A stretch of DNA of 6,339 bases, taken from positions 1 to 6,339 of the forward strand of contig WLTJ01000099.1 of the NCBI GenBank assembly GCA_009705435.1. The letters run 5' to 3'. Below, one piece after another: positions 5,836-6,339 of the stretch. Position 1 is the first letter of the stretch; every line of letters starts with the position of its first letter. The notes beneath the pieces are model-generated. The model was given only the letters and a program-made list of their open reading frames with translations, was not told the origin of the DNA and did no database searches. A program made the translations under genes and the position numbers. Source of the stretch: Actinomycetota bacterium. GTDB lineage: Bacteria; Actinomycetota; Acidimicrobiia; Acidimicrobiales; Ilumatobacteraceae.

Positions 5836-6339
5836 GTGGCGACCCATCCCGTCAATGAGCGCTCTTACCTTTCAATAGGTGAAGTGCTCGGCTTGCTGTT
5901 GGAAGACTTTCCCGACGTATCCATTTCCAAGATTCGCTTTCTCGAGAGCCAAGGTTTGATTGTCCCAGAAAGGACGGCATCTGGTTATCGAAAATTTTAT
6001 GATGAGGATGTTGAGCGTTTGCGCTTCATCTTGGGTGAACAAAAAGATCACTTTCTGCCCTTACGAATCATCAAAGATCGCCTTGACACTCCACCTGCTG
6101 GCAGTATCCGACCGAACAAAAATGAGCGTCCGCAACCACGAGGACTGAAGAACGTCGGCAACGCGCAAGAGGTAGTTGAGCAAGATACGTCTGAGGTCTC
6201 CGGAGATGCGAGTAACCACGATGTCGCCAAACACCCTGCCGCACGAGTGGCCAAAGTGACTCCGCCACAAACGGCGCGCAAGTCCGCACGACCTGCACTG
6301 CCTGATCCATCTGATGCCGTAGGTCGTCCGGCAACTTAC
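5836..6339 (+). CDS. ftsR: MerR family regulator, FtsR/Rv1828-like (partial, runs off the end)
   Basis: From GTG at 5836 the frame is open for 168 codons to the last base of the window, with no stop. It follows an in-frame TGA at 5827 and lies two bases after the FHA stop. Residues 12-84 form a MerR winged helix-turn-helix: L-S-I-G-E-V-L (12-18), F-P-D-V-S-I-S-K-I-R-F-L-E (25-37), G-L-I-x-P-E-R-T-x-S-G-Y-R-K-F (40-54), D-V-E-R-L-R-F-I-L (58-66) and H-F-L-P-L-R-I-I-K (72-80). This pattern matches the FtsR/Rv1828 family, which in Corynebacterium activates ftsZ and acts in cell division. From about residue 85 the sequence is a polar linker rich in Pro, Lys, Ala, Arg and Glu; the C-terminal domain is outside the window. 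The GTG start has only a weak ribosome site, which fits coupling to the FHA gene. Confidence 0.9.
   Translation, partial: MATHPVNERSYLSIGEVLGLLLEDFPDVSISKIRFLESQGLIVPERTASGYRKFYDEDVERLRFILGEQKDHFLPLRIIKDRLDTPPAGSIRPNKNERPQPRGLKNVGNAQEVVEQDTSEVSGDASNHDVAKHPAARVAKVTPPQTARKSARPALPDPSDAVGRPATY

Noticed and set aside
6048..6334. Minus-strand open frames opposite the MerR gene
   Set aside because: Several overlapping frames here are shadows of the GC-rich linker codons of the FtsR-like gene; none has a recognisable motif.

Overview
The window looks like chromosomal DNA from an actinobacterium, most likely of the class Acidimicrobiia, with moderate GC (about half, judged by eye) rather than very high GC. 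The strongest argument is gene order: a CDP-alcohol phosphatidyltransferase, gcvH, a GarA-type FHA protein and an FtsR-type MerR regulator run in series on the + strand. This matches the mycobacterial pgsA2 / gcvH / garA / Rv1828 neighbourhood. The pair of Amidohydrolase_2 proteins, one with the D-A-D-N-H-Y-Y-E signature, also fits Acidimicrobiia and mycobacteria. The class-level placement is inference.

Layout from left to right. (a) 1-89 may hold the 3' end of an unidentified + strand gene that overlaps the end of its neighbour. (b) 63-2175, minus strand, is a two-gene amidohydrolase operon with the stop and next start one base apart. The upstream gene keeps a recognisable metal site, while the downstream gene has lost nearly all metal ligands. 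(c) 2176-2273 is a 98-bp divergent intergenic region with a perfect 8-bp-arm inverted repeat. (d) 2274-3005, +, is an SRAP/YedK/HMCES-type abasic-site DNA-protein crosslink protein with all key residues. (e) 3007-4238, minus, is an SDR oxidoreductase followed by a HIT-family hydrolase, joined by a TAATG overlap. The HIT and SRAP genes converge with a single base between their stop codons. (f) 4274-6339, +, is the conserved actinobacterial block described above; the last gene runs off the window.

How the genes fit together. The right-hand block links membrane phospholipid synthesis, the lipoyl carrier of glycine cleavage, a phosphopeptide-binding metabolic switch and a cell-division regulator. 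Its last three genes are tightly packed, which suggests co-translation. The left and central genes look like small independent units: a catabolic or unknown hydrolase pair, a DNA damage protein, and a dehydrogenase plus nucleotide hydrolase pair.

I found no mobile element, CRISPR array, tRNA or rRNA. Most of the window is ordinary core or accessory metabolism. The points most worth a second look are the degenerate amidohydrolase paired with its intact paralogue, the zinc-ribbon form of the GarA-like protein with a single candidate phospho-threonine, and the palindrome in the divergent promoter region.
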